From positions 59,090 to 123,089 of the forward strand of contig JAEULA010000073.1 of NCBI GenBank assembly GCA_016793165.1: a stretch of 64,000 nt of DNA, given 5' to 3'. Both the position numbers and the translations under genes were made by a program. Of this stretch, positions 35,596-45,630 are shown one piece after another (within the stretch, counting starts at the first letter, position 1; each line of letters starts with the position of its first letter). This stretch comes from Alphaproteobacteria bacterium (GTDB lineage Bacteria > Pseudomonadota > Alphaproteobacteria > CACIAM-22H2). The notes below the pieces were generated by a model, which made no database searches, was not told where the DNA came from, and saw only the letters and a list, made by a program, of their open reading frames with translations.

Positions 35596-36618
35596 TCAGC
35601 GCTCCGGATACGCCTTCGCGAAGTCCGGTCCGTCGATCGCGAGGCTCGGCGAACCGCCCCAGCCCGGGTGCTTGTGCCAGGGAGTCGCCAGCTTCTCGGT
35701 CAGCGCATTGAGGCGCTCGACATAGGGCACCGAATCCTTGGCCACGAGCCGGTCGATCTCCGAGAAGTCCGGGAACTTCGAGAATGCGTTGGCCCAGATC
35801 GCGCGGCCGCAGAGATAGCCCGAGGCACCCGAGCGATAGCCGTAGACCAGCTGGCGCTCGAAATCCTGCGGTCCGGCGCCGGCCGACAGCAGCACCCAGG
35901 GGCGATTGAGCCTCTTGGCGAGGCGATCGTAGATCGCCTGCACGCCCTTGGCCTCCGGCCCCTCGGGGTCCGGGACGTTGCTCAGCGGGATCGGCGGCTC
36001 GAGCTTGTAGATGTCGACGTTGAAGCGCGGGTCGAGGTAGTCCTCGACCGCGGCGATGGCGCGCTCGGTGCGCTGGGCCGGCGTCATCGGCGTCGCCTCG
36101 CCCGGCAGCGGGTAGATCAGGATCTCGAGCAGGTGCACGAGATCCGCCTCCTTGCAGGCGCGGCCGCAGGCCTCGACGAAAGCGAGCTGGTGCGCGCGCG
36201 CTTCCGGGCTCGCGTCGTGACGGTGCCAGACCAGGACCTTCACCGCGTCGCCGCCGATGCGGCGGATCTTCGCCGGCGACCAGTCGGGGATCATGCGCGA
36301 CTTCTTGCCGCCGGGCGTGTCCTCGACGACGTGATGCTCGAGCGAATGGATCACGCCCACACTCGGCGGGATGTTGCCGATCGTTGCGGCGTAAGCGTAG
36401 TTCGGGTCGATCAGCATCGCAGACGCCTTCGGCGCGAGGTGCTTGGCCAGAATCGACTTCACCTTGGCGACGTCCTCGTAGGGCGCCTCGGCGAGGCCGC
36501 GGGCCTTGGCTATCGGCGCGAGCATCGGCGTGCGCTGGTCGATGGCGACCATCTTCCAGAACCCGCCGGCATCGGCGAGCCGGCGCAGGCCCCACAGCTT
36601 TCCGGGTGACATCTTCAT
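35596..36618 (-). CDS. Tagatose-1,6-bisphosphate aldolase-like protein
   Basis: A 340-residue class I aldolase of the LacD kind. The opening KLWGLRRLADAGGFWKMVAIDQR and the AVKVLVW strand (K127) fit, as does the likely Schiff-base lysine K205 in FNVDIYKLEPP. It would split a ketohexose bisphosphate into triose phosphates at the end of the pathway served by this operon. A good AGGAG site precedes the ATG, which overlaps the stop of the PfkB kinase gene (ATGA). Final gene of the operon. Confidence 0.85.
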   Translation of the reverse strand: MKMSPGKLWGLRRLADAGGFWKMVAIDQRTPMLAPIAKARGLAEAPYEDVAKVKSILAKHLAPKASAMLIDPNYAYAATIGNIPPSVGVIHSLEHHVVEDTPGGKKSRMIPDWSPAKIRRIGGDAVKVLVWHRHDASPEARAHQLAFVEACGRACKEADLVHLLEILIYPLPGEATPMTPAQRTERAIAAVEDYLDPRFNVDIYKLEPPIPLSNVPDPEGPEAKGVQAIYDRLAKRLNRPWVLLSAGAGPQDFERQLVYGYRSGASGYLCGRAIWANAFSKFPDFSEIDRLVAKDSVPYVERLNALTEKLATPWHKHPGWGGSPSLAIDGPDFAKAYPER

Positions 36619-37517
36619 CGTGCTTCTCCTTGCATGAGTTTCTCGACGGCGACGGGATCGGGCATGCCGTCCCAGCCTTCGCCGCGTTCCGCCTTGATGG
36701 CCGCCGCAGCGGCCGCGTAGCGCATCGCCTCGGGGACCGGCTTCTTGAGCGCGATCGCCAGCGCAAAGGCGCCGTGGAACGTGTCGCCGGCGCCGGTCGT
36801 GTCGCGCGCGGCGATCTTGAATGGCGGCTGGTGGCGCAACGTGCCGCCCTCGAGCCACCACGCGCCGCGGGCGCCCATCGTCACCGCGACGAGGCCCTTG
36901 GTATGCGCCTGCGCGGCGCGCAATCCCTGCTCGGGATCCTGGATCCCGGTGAGGCGGTGCAGCCCGATGGCGGCGAAGATGGTGTAGTCGCTCAGCGCCG
37001 CGAGCGCCGAAAGCACCGGCGGCTCGCCGAGATCGCAGTCGAGCACGGTGGGCACGCCGCGCGCGCGCGCGGCCTGCAGGGCCCGCGTCGAACCCTCCAG
37101 CCAGCGCGTGTCCACCAGCAGCACGTCGGTGCGCGCCAGGTCGTCGAGCGGCAGCCATTCGGCGTCGTCGCCGAGCCCGCCGCCGCGGAAGGCCGCGAGC
37201 AGGCGTTCGCCGCGCGGATCGACGATCACCGCCGCGGTCGGGCTCTTGCCGCCCGCGATGCGCCGGACGACCGACGTGTCGACATTCTTCGCGCGCATCA
37301 CGTCGAGCACGCGATCGCCCGTCGAGTCGTCGCCCAGGCGCCCCCAATAGACCGCCTCGTGGCCGAGCGCGGCGACCGCCACGGCCGCCGTCGCGGCGAC
37401 CCCGCCGGCGCGCTCGCGATAGCTCTTCGCCTGAACCTTGATCGGGGTCGAGGGAATCGCGTCGACCTCGAAGACGCGGTCGATGACGGCGGTGCCGAGA
37501 CAGACGATGCGGGCCAT
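36615..37517 (-). CDS. PfkB-family sugar kinase
   Basis: A 300-residue ribokinase-fold kinase. The N-terminal substrate loop has RAGGVAATAAVA and the C-terminal signature DTTGAGDTFHGAFA (residues 239-252) carries the catalytic base D245. It would phosphorylate the imported sugar or its phosphate before the aldolase step. The start at 37517 begins ARIVCLGTAVIDRVFEVD, as in the family. It is coupled to the aldolase by a 4-base overlap. Confidence 0.9.
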   Translation of the reverse strand: MARIVCLGTAVIDRVFEVDAIPSTPIKVQAKSYRERAGGVAATAAVAVAALGHEAVYWGRLGDDSTGDRVLDVMRAKNVDTSVVRRIAGGKSPTAAVIVDPRGERLLAAFRGGGLGDDAEWLPLDDLARTDVLLVDTRWLEGSTRALQAARARGVPTVLDCDLGEPPVLSALAALSDYTIFAAIGLHRLTGIQDPEQGLRAAQAHTKGLVAVTMGARGAWWLEGGTLRHQPPFKIAARDTTGAGDTFHGAFALAIALKKPVPEAMRYAAAAAAIKAERGEGWDGMPDPVAVEKLMQGEAR

Positions 37518-37598
37518 TCGGGTACCTTCGGATCGAATCATTGCCGCTCGATCGAGCGGCGCGCGGACGGGCGCGGATGCGGGGGCACGATCCATCTC

Positions 37599-38651
<1,053 letters not shown>

Positions 38652-38673
38652 GATCGCGCGCGGTCGCGTCCGC

Positions 38674-39639
38674 TCACGTCCCGAGGCTCAGCTGCGGCTT
38701 GATGCGCCGGCCCGCCGCGAACTCGGCGAACAGCGTCTCGAGCCCCGCCAGCGGCACGCGCGCATCGACGAAGCGCCGATACTCGGCGAGGTCGGCGCGC
38801 AGCATCGCGACATTGTCGTCGAACTCGTTCAGCGGAAAATAGAACGAGCGGATGTAGTAGAAATCCTTGAGCCGGATCCGCCGCGTCTCGCTGATCGCCC
38901 AGGCGTCGGATTCGCCGAGCTGGATCACCGCGCCGCGCGGCTTTACCGCCTCGAGCGCCGCCTGGCGGGCGGCGTCCTTGCCGGTCGCCTCGACCACCAC
39001 GGGATAGCGCTGCGGCAGAGCCGCCGCCTCGACCGGCACGGCGCCGAAGCTCGCGGCGAATTCGCGGCGATGGGCCTGCGGCTCGACGACATGGATCGTG
39101 CCGAAGCCGAGCCGGCGCAATACCATGATCGCGCCGAGCCCGATCGGTCCCGCGCCCATCACCAGCGCCGGGCCACCCGCCACGATCCGCCTGGCGAGGC
39201 GCACGCCGTGCCCTGCCGTGCCGATCGTGTCGAGCAGCAGCGGTGCCAGCTCGGTGGGGATGTCGTCGGGCACCGGGATCAGACACTGCTCGGGCACTGC
39301 GACTGCCTCCGCATAGCCGCCGGGGCGCTGCCAGCCCATGAGCTGCGTCATCGTCTCGCACATATGCGTGTCGCCGGCGCGACAGCACTCGCACCGGCCG
39401 CAATGGACCGGGATGTAGACGAGGCAGCGGCGGCCGGTCAGGCGGTGGCCGGGCGAGTCGACGACGCCGACGATCTCGTGGCCGGGCGTCGTCGGCCAGC
39501 CCTGCCGCAGCGGTCGCAGGTCGCTGCCGCAGAGCGCGCAGGCGGACACCCGAAGCACGACTTCGCCCGCGACGGGTTCGGGGCCGTTCGAGCTGTCGAT
39601 CCGGATGCGGCCCTGGCCGAGGAAGGAAGCATGCTGCAT
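38674..39639 (-). CDS. Zinc-dependent alcohol dehydrogenase (MDR family)
   Basis: A 321-residue medium-chain dehydrogenase. Catalytic-zinc region CALCGSDLRPL and GHEIVG; four structural-zinc cysteines in HCGRCECCRAGDTHMC; Rossmann loop GAGPIGLGA. It is somewhat shorter than the usual 340-350 residues. Placed inside a sugar-uptake operon, it probably oxidises an imported polyol or sugar to the ketose that the PfkB kinase then phosphorylates. It follows the MalG gene after 3 bases. Confidence 0.88.
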   Translation of the reverse strand: MQHASFLGQGRIRIDSSNGPEPVAGEVVLRVSACALCGSDLRPLRQGWPTTPGHEIVGVVDSPGHRLTGRRCLVYIPVHCGRCECCRAGDTHMCETMTQLMGWQRPGGYAEAVAVPEQCLIPVPDDIPTELAPLLLDTIGTAGHGVRLARRIVAGGPALVMGAGPIGLGAIMVLRRLGFGTIHVVEPQAHRREFAASFGAVPVEAAALPQRYPVVVEATGKDAARQAALEAVKPRGAVIQLGESDAWAISETRRIRLKDFYYIRSFYFPLNEFDDNVAMLRADLAEYRRFVDARVPLAGLETLFAEFAAGRRIKPQLSLGT

Positions 39640-39642
39640 GGA

Positions 39643-40473
39643 TCAGCCTTTCACCGCACCGAAGGACAGGCCCGCGACGAGCCGGCGCTGGATCGCGAAG
39701 GTCAGGATCAGCGGCGGCAGCGCGATCACCGTCGCCGCCGCCATCAGCGTGCCCCAGTTGGTCACGCCCTCGCCGATGAAGTTGAACGAGGCCACGATCG
39801 CGGTCTTGGTGTCGAATCCCGACAGCACGAGCGCGAACAGGAAGTAGTTCCACGAGAAGACGAAACTCAGGATCGTCGCCACGACGACGCCCGGCACGAC
39901 CACCGGCAGCACGACGCGCAGCAGGATCGACATCGGACGGCAGCCGTCGATCTGCCCGGCCTCGATCAGCTCGCGCGGCACCGAATCGAAGAACGGCAGC
40001 AGCGTCCACAGCGCGATCGGCAGGGTGATCACGGCGTGGGTGACGATCAGCGCGGTGTGCGTGCCGGCGAGCTTCAGGCTCGAGAACATGATGAACCAGG
40101 GCAGCAGGAACAGCGTGCCCGGCGCCATGCGCGCGAGCAGCGTGATCGTGGCGGGCCAGATCCAACGGTGCCAGCTGACCGCGAAGGCGGCGGGGATCGC
40201 GAGCGCCAGGCCGAGCAGCGTCGATCCCGATGCGACGATGAAGCTGTTGAGCGTGTTCTCGAGGAAGTCGGTGCGCTCGAAGAGCTGGCGGTAGTTCTCG
40301 AGCGTGGGGTCGAAGAACAGCACCGGCGGGTACTTGGTGACGTCGCTGCGCGTCTTGAAGCTCGCCATCGCCATCCAGGCGAGCGGGGCGGCGATGACGA
40401 CGAGCAGGATCGCGGCCTGGGCGTGGATCAGCACGCGGCCGACGAGGGACGAGCCGGGGCGCGCGTCGCTCAC
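39643..40473 (-). CDS. Carbohydrate ABC permease (MalG family)
   Basis: A 276-residue permease with six predicted helices and the MalG EAA loop (PRELIEAGQIDGCRPMSILLRVVLPVVVPG). The start is GTG at 40473, overlapping the stop of the MalF gene (GTGA), where the family-typical N-terminal segment begins. With MalF and the MalK-type ATPase it forms a complete importer of the CUT1 type. Confidence 0.92.
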   Translation of the reverse strand: MSDARPGSSLVGRVLIHAQAAILLVVIAAPLAWMAMASFKTRSDVTKYPPVLFFDPTLENYRQLFERTDFLENTLNSFIVASGSTLLGLALAIPAAFAVSWHRWIWPATITLLARMAPGTLFLLPWFIMFSSLKLAGTHTALIVTHAVITLPIALWTLLPFFDSVPRELIEAGQIDGCRPMSILLRVVLPVVVPGVVVATILSFVFSWNYFLFALVLSGFDTKTAIVASFNFIGEGVTNWGTLMAAATVIALPPLILTFAIQRRLVAGLSFGAVKG

Positions 40474-41348
40474 CACGTCACCGCACGACGCAGTCGGCTG
40501 AAGACCAGGACCGAACCGAGCACGATCGTCGACAGCGTGATCATCAGCGCCGAGGCGTATCCGATCTCGAAGAACTTGAAGCCGCGCTGGTAGGCCAGGA
40601 TGTTCAGCGTCGTCGACGCGAAGCCCGGCCCGCCCTCGGTCGTGATGTAGATGATGTCGAAGAAGCGCAGCAGGTCGACCGAGCGCAGCACCGCGGCGGT
40701 GACCAGCGTCGGCCCGAGCATCGGCAGCGTGATGTAGACGAGCTTGCGCCAGCCATGGGCGCCGTCGATCTCCGCCGCCTCCTCGACACGCGGGCTGATC
40801 GACTGCAGGCCGCCGAGGACGATCAACGCGACGAAGGGCGTCCACTGCCAGGAGTCGACGGCCGCGATGGTGAAGATCACGTAGTTGGCCGAGGCGAAGA
40901 AGTCGCTTGTCGGCAGCCCCGCGGCCTTGAGCACGTAGTTCGCGGCGCCGAGGCCGGGATCGAGGATGACGATCGACATCATGCCGACCACGACGGGCGG
41001 CAGCATGAAGGGCGACATCATCATCGTGCGCACCAGGCCGCGCAGGCGCTCGACGCGATTGACGAGGAGGCCGAGCGCGGTGCCCAGGACGAGCTGCAGG
41101 GCGAGCGACAGCAGATACAGGATCAGAGTCAGCCGCAGCCCGTTCCAGAACTCCGGATCCCCGGCGAGGCGGACGTAGTTGCCGGCGCCGATGAAGCTCG
41201 GCGTCTCGCCGAAACGGTAGTCCTGCACCGACAGCCAGATCGCGTAGCCGAACGGGAACACGATCAGCGCGAGCGCGAACAGCACCGCGGGCAGGATCAT
41301 CCAACGGACGGACAGGACGCGCTGGGCGAGCGGCTGGGCGAGGGGCAT
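40470..41348 (-). CDS. Carbohydrate ABC permease (MalF family)
   Basis: A 292-residue permease. The N-terminal helix (about 18-38) precedes the periplasmic loop with DYRFGETPSFIGAGNYVRL and the EAA loop (VEEAAEIDGAHGWRKLVYITLPMLGPT). The ATG at 41348 has a weak ribosome site; reinitiation after the binding-protein gene, past a strong hairpin, is likely. It acts with the MalG subunit. Confidence 0.92.
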   Translation of the reverse strand: MPLAQPLAQRVLSVRWMILPAVLFALALIVFPFGYAIWLSVQDYRFGETPSFIGAGNYVRLAGDPEFWNGLRLTLILYLLSLALQLVLGTALGLLVNRVERLRGLVRTMMMSPFMLPPVVVGMMSIVILDPGLGAANYVLKAAGLPTSDFFASANYVIFTIAAVDSWQWTPFVALIVLGGLQSISPRVEEAAEIDGAHGWRKLVYITLPMLGPTLVTAAVLRSVDLLRFFDIIYITTEGGPGFASTTLNILAYQRGFKFFEIGYASALMITLSTIVLGSVLVFSRLRRAVTW

Positions 41349-41388
41349 CGGATCGATCGCAATCCGCTCCCGTCCGCGCGCGGCGCGA

Positions 41389-41506
41389 ACGGGAGGGGTG
41401 CCCGGGAAGCGAGGGCGGAGAGGACGAGCGCGCCGCGCACGGCCGCGCTTGTCGTCCCCAGCCGCCGCGCGGCCACCCCTCCCGTCCGGCTTCGCCGGAC
41501 CGGGAG
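41389..41506. repeat. Nested inverted repeats between binding protein and permeases
   Basis: acgggaggggtg (41389-41400) pairs with cacccctcccgt (41474-41485). Inside the right arm, ctcccgtccggc-ttc-gccggaccgggag (41479-41506) forms a very stable hairpin. On the transcribed minus strand this follows the binding-protein stop by 12 bases. Such structures often stabilise the upstream mRNA so the binding protein is made in excess over the permeases. Confidence 0.68.
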
Positions 41507-41518
41507 CGAGGACTCAGC

Positions 41519-42829
41519 TCACTGCAGCTTCGCGAGATCGGCGTCGATCGCGCACAACGCCTCCTGCGCGCTCGCCTGGCCGAGGAAGATCTTCTGCACC
41601 GCGCCGCCGATGATCTCGCGCGCCTCGATGATGCGCGACGTCGGCGTCTGATACACGCCCGTGCCCGTCTTGGAGATCTCGACCAGCGCGTCGGCCCAGG
41701 CCTGGCGGATGGGCAGCTCTCCGGTCCACTTCTTGAATTCGGGGCCGTTGAACACCGAGGTGCGCGGCGGCGCCACGCCCGCGTTGACCAGCTTGGTCTG
41801 GACCTCGGCCGAGGTCGCCCACTGCAGGAAGTTCCACGCCGCCGGCTTCTTCGCCGAGTTGGCCGACACCGACAGTCCCCAGCCGATGACGACCGGCTTC
41901 GAGACGCCCGTCGCGCCGCCCTTCGGCAGCACCTTCACGCCCAGGTCCTGGGCGCGGCCCGGGAACTTCATGATGTTGGCGAACTCGTTCGAGGACTCGT
42001 GCGTCATCGCCAGCCGACCCTGGCCGAGCAGCTCGATCACCTGCGTGAAGGTGTGATTGGCCGCACCCGGCGGGCCGTAGTCCTTGAGCAGGTTGGCGTA
42101 CATCTCGACGCCCTTGACGGTGGCCGGCTGGCACATGCCCGGCTTGCCGTCCGGCGTCTTGAAGTCGCCGCCGAGGTTGTAGACGAAGGCCGACATCGCG
42201 TAGTTGATCGCGCCGCGGATGCCGCGCGCCGCCCAGACCTGCTGGTTGGCGTCGCAGGCCTTGAGCTTCGCCGCCGCCGCCGGAACCTCCTCGAGCGTCA
42301 TCGGCTCGGCGACATTGCACTTCGCGAAGATGTCCTTGCGCCAGTAGAACAGCGGCCCCTCGAGATTGATCGGCAGGCCGACGAGCTTGCCGTTCACGGT
42401 CTCGGCGTCGCGCAGGGCCTTGCCGAAGTCCTCGAAGTTGAAGTCGGGCGCCGTCGCGCCCGCGTCGCGCAGCAGCGGCGTCAGGTCGGCGTACCAGCCG
42501 GCGCGATCGAAGGTCTCGCCCTCGCGGACCTTGAGCGACATGAACACGTCGATGTCGGCCGACTTCGCCTGCATGATCGTGGTCAGGCGCGCGCGGAACT
42601 GCTCCTCGTTGAAGATCTCGATCCGCGTGCGGATGCCGGTCTTGGCCGTGAACTCCGCGGCCATGTCCTTCATCGCCTGCGACCAGGGGTGGTTGTTGAG
42701 CAGCAGGTTGATCGTCTGCCCGTCGTGCTTCTTCCAGTCGAAGCCCTGGGCGAGGGCGACGGCGGTCGACAGCCCGAGAGCGGCGACCGTGGCGAGGGCG
42801 TAGCGGGTGCCCGTGACCATGAATTTCAT
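41519..42829 (-). CDS. Carbohydrate ABC solute-binding protein (family 1)
   Basis: A 436-residue periplasmic binding protein of the MalE/UgpB type. Signal peptide MKFMVTGTRYALATVAALGLSTAVALAQ; mature start GFDWKKHDGQTINLLLNNHPW; then DIDVFMSLKVREGETF and a GPLFYWRKDIFAK substrate-region strand. It is the first gene of the sugar operon running to 35596. A CAGGAGGAA site precedes the ATG, and a DeoR-like operator lies about 90 bases upstream. Confidence 0.93.
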   Translation of the reverse strand: MKFMVTGTRYALATVAALGLSTAVALAQGFDWKKHDGQTINLLLNNHPWSQAMKDMAAEFTAKTGIRTRIEIFNEEQFRARLTTIMQAKSADIDVFMSLKVREGETFDRAGWYADLTPLLRDAGATAPDFNFEDFGKALRDAETVNGKLVGLPINLEGPLFYWRKDIFAKCNVAEPMTLEEVPAAAAKLKACDANQQVWAARGIRGAINYAMSAFVYNLGGDFKTPDGKPGMCQPATVKGVEMYANLLKDYGPPGAANHTFTQVIELLGQGRLAMTHESSNEFANIMKFPGRAQDLGVKVLPKGGATGVSKPVVIGWGLSVSANSAKKPAAWNFLQWATSAEVQTKLVNAGVAPPRTSVFNGPEFKKWTGELPIRQAWADALVEISKTGTGVYQTPTSRIIEAREIIGGAVQKIFLGQASAQEALCAIDADLAKLQ

Positions 42830-42916
42830 GAGGCGTTCCTCCTGGGGTCCGGCCGGCGTCGTTTCCGACGCCGTTGCGGCGACGCTAGACCACCGGTTTC
42901 TCAACCGCAACGGGGC

Positions 42917-42932
42917 TTTCGAAAACGAAAAT
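42917..42932. promoter_or_regulatory. Candidate DeoR-family operator
   Basis: tttcgaaaacgaaaat contains tandem CGAAA/TTTCG units (minus strand: ATTTTCGTTTTCGAAA). That is the repeat unit recognised by many DeoR-family sugar repressors. It lies in the divergent space between the binding-protein gene of the sugar operon and the 541-residue membrane protein. A DeoR regulator is encoded at 44697-45467. Confidence 0.55.
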
Positions 42933-43034
42933 GGGGTTCGTCGACCGAACGCCGGTTGCCACCTGGAGTGGCGGGCACGATCCTGGGCAGCGAAAGGGTG
43001 GCGCCGGAACGCCGCCGAAACCGAGGGGATGGAC

Positions 43035-44660
43035 ATGAGCATCGGCACGTGGCTCGACACCGCAATCGGCGTCGCCCTGTTCTTCCTGGCGATGAGCTTC
43101 CTGGTGAGCGCCGTCGTCGAGGCGATCTCGCAGGTCGTGGCCTTGCGGGCCACGACGCTGCGCGACGGCATCGCCAATCTCCTGAACTCGGCGGGCCTCG
43201 GCGCGAGCACGGGCGAGTCCGCGAGCCCGCATGCGCCGAACTTCCTGACCACGATCTACAGCCACTCCCTCATGCGCGGCCTCTACGACTCCGCGCGCCC
43301 GGCCCTCGCGACCTGGAGCTCGAATCTCGGCAAGGGCCGGTTGCCGTCCTACGTCCCGAGCTCGGTCTTCGCGAGCGCGCTTCTCGATGTCGTGACGACG
43401 AACGGCCCGCTATCGACGGCTCGCGCCACGCTGGCGGCCGCGGATGCGGCGATCCGAAATCTTCGCGACGCCAAGCCGGGCCAGGCGCGCAACGAGGCGC
43501 TCAAGGACCTGAATGCCGGGATCAGCAACCTCGAGGCCGCCGTCGCCACGGCGATCGCGGAGATCGGCCTTGCCGCGAGCCGAAGCCTTGCCCGCCTTGC
43601 GGCACGCGAGACCGCCCTCTCGGCGGCGCGGGCGGCTGCCGTCGCGGCCGGCGAGTCGGTGCGCGCCGTGACGCTCGACGGGCTCATTCGCGGCTGCAGC
43701 GCGGATCGCGGAAAGCTCGAGGCCGGCGCAAGGCAGTGGACCGACGCGCTGGACAGCGCCGCGGCGACCAGGACGCTGGGCGACCGGTTCGCCGCCCTTC
43801 GTGCGGCATTGGCAGCCCCTCACCGGGGCGGCGATCCGGTCAGCTGGAAGAGCCGCCTGAACGCGATCGAGGCGGCGTTCAAGTCGCTGAGCGAAGCGAT
43901 CTCGAAGCCTCTCGATGCGCTCGCCGTCGCATCGAGCGATGCCGATCGATGGCTCGGCAATGCGCGCGACCTCGTCGCACGGATCGATATCCCGCAGCTG
44001 CAAGCCACGCTGTCGACGATGGTCGACAACGCCGACGCGACGGTTGCCGACTTGCGCAAGGCGGTCGCCAGCTGGTTCGACACGTCGATGGATCGCGTCT
44101 CCGGCTGGTACAAGCGCAAGATCCAGATCTGCAACTTCGCGATCGCGCTCGGTCTGGCCGTCCTGATCAATGCCGACGCGATCCTGATCACCCGCACGAT
44201 CCGCGACAGCGACGCGCTGCGCGCCGAGCTGGTGGCGCTGGCGCAGACCGTCGACAAGGAGCCCGACGACAAGAAGCGCGCTCAGATCCTCCAGAACCAG
44301 ATCGACCGGTTTCCCATCGGCTGGTACGTCACCGAGTGTTTCAAGGCCGACCCTGCCGGGCGCGCGACGGCCGACAAGCAGGCATGTCCGGCCGCGGCAC
44401 TCACCGCAAGCGCCGCCGCCGATGCGGCGACCGTGCGGATCGACCGCCTCGCGTCCTGGAGCGACATCGGCTCGTTCTGGCATTGGAACTGGTCGCCACT
44501 GTCCGTGCTCGGCTGGCTGATCACGGCTTTCGCGGTGAAGCTGGGGGCGCCGTTCTGGTTCGACCTGATGAGCACCCTGCTCAAGGTCCGCGCGGCCGGC
44601 AACGTCCCGGCACGAAGCGACGCGAAGACGGCCTCGACGAGCGGCGGCGCGGCGCCGTAG
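43035..44660 (+). CDS. Large membrane protein of unknown function
   Basis: A 541-residue protein. The N-terminal membrane helix (about 8-31, AIGVALFFLAMSFLVSAVVEA) leads to an Ala-rich, probably coiled helical middle. A membrane pair near 360-380 and a C-terminal membrane segment carry LGWLITAFAVKLGAPFWFDLMSTLLKVR. I have seen this GAPFWFDL ending in a widespread uncharacterised bacterial family; the function is unknown. GAGGGG precedes the ATG at 43035; an ATG six bases earlier is too close to it. It shares a divergent regulatory region with the sugar operon. Confidence 0.8.
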   Translation: MSIGTWLDTAIGVALFFLAMSFLVSAVVEAISQVVALRATTLRDGIANLLNSAGLGASTGESASPHAPNFLTTIYSHSLMRGLYDSARPALATWSSNLGKGRLPSYVPSSVFASALLDVVTTNGPLSTARATLAAADAAIRNLRDAKPGQARNEALKDLNAGISNLEAAVATAIAEIGLAASRSLARLAARETALSAARAAAVAAGESVRAVTLDGLIRGCSADRGKLEAGARQWTDALDSAAATRTLGDRFAALRAALAAPHRGGDPVSWKSRLNAIEAAFKSLSEAISKPLDALAVASSDADRWLGNARDLVARIDIPQLQATLSTMVDNADATVADLRKAVASWFDTSMDRVSGWYKRKIQICNFAIALGLAVLINADAILITRTIRDSDALRAELVALAQTVDKEPDDKKRAQILQNQIDRFPIGWYVTECFKADPAGRATADKQACPAAALTASAAADAATVRIDRLASWSDIGSFWHWNWSPLSVLGWLITAFAVKLGAPFWFDLMSTLLKVRAAGNVPARSDAKTASTSGGAAP

Positions 44661-44696
44661 GGCGCCGCCGCAACCGGGCCGGAGCGCCCCGGCGCC

Positions 44697-45467
44697 TCAC
44701 CGGCCGGCCGCGACCACGATGTCCACGCCTGCTGCCTTCGCGCGCGCCGCGAGCGCCTTCTCGGGCGCCGCCTCGGTATAGATCGCGTCGATGTCGCGGA
44801 GCTCGGCCAGGCGGTAGTTTGCGGTGCGCGCGAACTTGCTGTGGTCGGCGGCGACGATCACGCGGCGCGCACTGGCCATCATCGCCTGGGCGATCGCGAC
44901 CTCGGCCTCGTGGAACTCGAGCAGCGTGCCGTCGGCGTCGATCGCTCCGCAGCCGGTGATCAGCACGTCGCACTTGTAGCGCGACACGAACTCGACGGCC
45001 GATGCGCCGACGACGCCGCTGTTGTGGCGCTGGACGTGGCCGCCGGGAACGACGACCTCCATGTCCTCCCGCGACGCCAGGATGCGCGCGACCTCGAGCG
45101 AGTTCGTGACGATCTTCATTCCCGTGCGCGCGCCCAGAGCCTGCGCGACCGCGCTCACCGTGGTGCCGAGCGTCATGAAGACCGAGGCGCGGTCGGGCAG
45201 GTCGCGCGCGATCGCGCGCGCGATCGCCTCCTTCGCGCCCGCGTTCTCGACGTGCCGGATCGCATAGGCGGTGTTGACGACGCTCGAGGGCGGCAGGCTC
45301 GCGCCGCCGTGGTGGCGGGTGAGCAGCCTCTGCCGCGACAGCGCGTTGATGTCCGAGCGGATCGTCTGCGGCGTCACCCGGAAATGCGCCGCGAGCTCCT
45401 CGATCGCCACGTAGCCGCGGCGTCCGAGCATCTCGAGGATCGTCTTGTGGCGCTGATCGAGGCGCAT
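44697..45467 (-). CDS. DeoR/GlpR-family transcriptional regulator
   Basis: A 256-residue repressor. The N-terminal winged HTH (about 6-58) has the family line YVAIEELAAHFRVTPQTIRSDINALSRQRLLTRHHGGA. The C-terminal sugar-phosphate sensor domain has MTLGTTVSAVAQAL, ITGCGAIDADGTLLEF and VIVAADHSKF. It probably senses a phosphorylated sugar intermediate of the operon at 35596-42829 and binds the CGAAA repeats upstream of it. It lies on the same strand as that operon, separated by the unknown membrane protein. Confidence 0.9.
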   Translation of the reverse strand: MRLDQRHKTILEMLGRRGYVAIEELAAHFRVTPQTIRSDINALSRQRLLTRHHGGASLPPSSVVNTAYAIRHVENAGAKEAIARAIARDLPDRASVFMTLGTTVSAVAQALGARTGMKIVTNSLEVARILASREDMEVVVPGGHVQRHNSGVVGASAVEFVSRYKCDVLITGCGAIDADGTLLEFHEAEVAIAQAMMASARRVIVAADHSKFARTANYRLAELRDIDAIYTEAAPEKALAARAKAAGVDIVVAAGR

Positions 45468-45563
45468 CAGCGCCGACGCCCCGGCGGCTGCGCCCGGCCG
45501 TTCCCCCGTCCCGGCCTTCCGCCGGTCGCTTCGGCCCGGAGGCGGAGGACCGCCGAACGCAGC

Positions 45564-45607
45564 GTCCCCCGCTCCGCCGTTGCGGCGGAGGATCGGAGCG
45601 GGGGGAC
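45564..45607. terminator. G+C-rich hairpin after the polyamine-type binding protein
   Basis: gtcccccgctcc (45564-45575) pairs with ggagcgggggac (45595-45607, one bulged G), enclosing an inner gccg/cggc stem. It lies between the potD-like stop and the DeoR start, both on the minus strand. It probably limits read-through into the regulator gene. The sequence style matches the other extragenic hairpins. Confidence 0.55.
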
Positions 45608-45630
45608 GGCCGGTCGCAACGCGGCCGCGC

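Noticed and set aside
43029..43034. First of two adjacent ATG codons of the 541-residue membrane protein
   Set aside because: It abuts the GAGGGG ribosome site; the ATG at 43035 has proper spacing.
41999..44959. A 986-codon plus-strand open frame
   Set aside because: Antisense to the sugar binding protein and out of frame with the membrane protein gene. No family motif; a G+C shadow.
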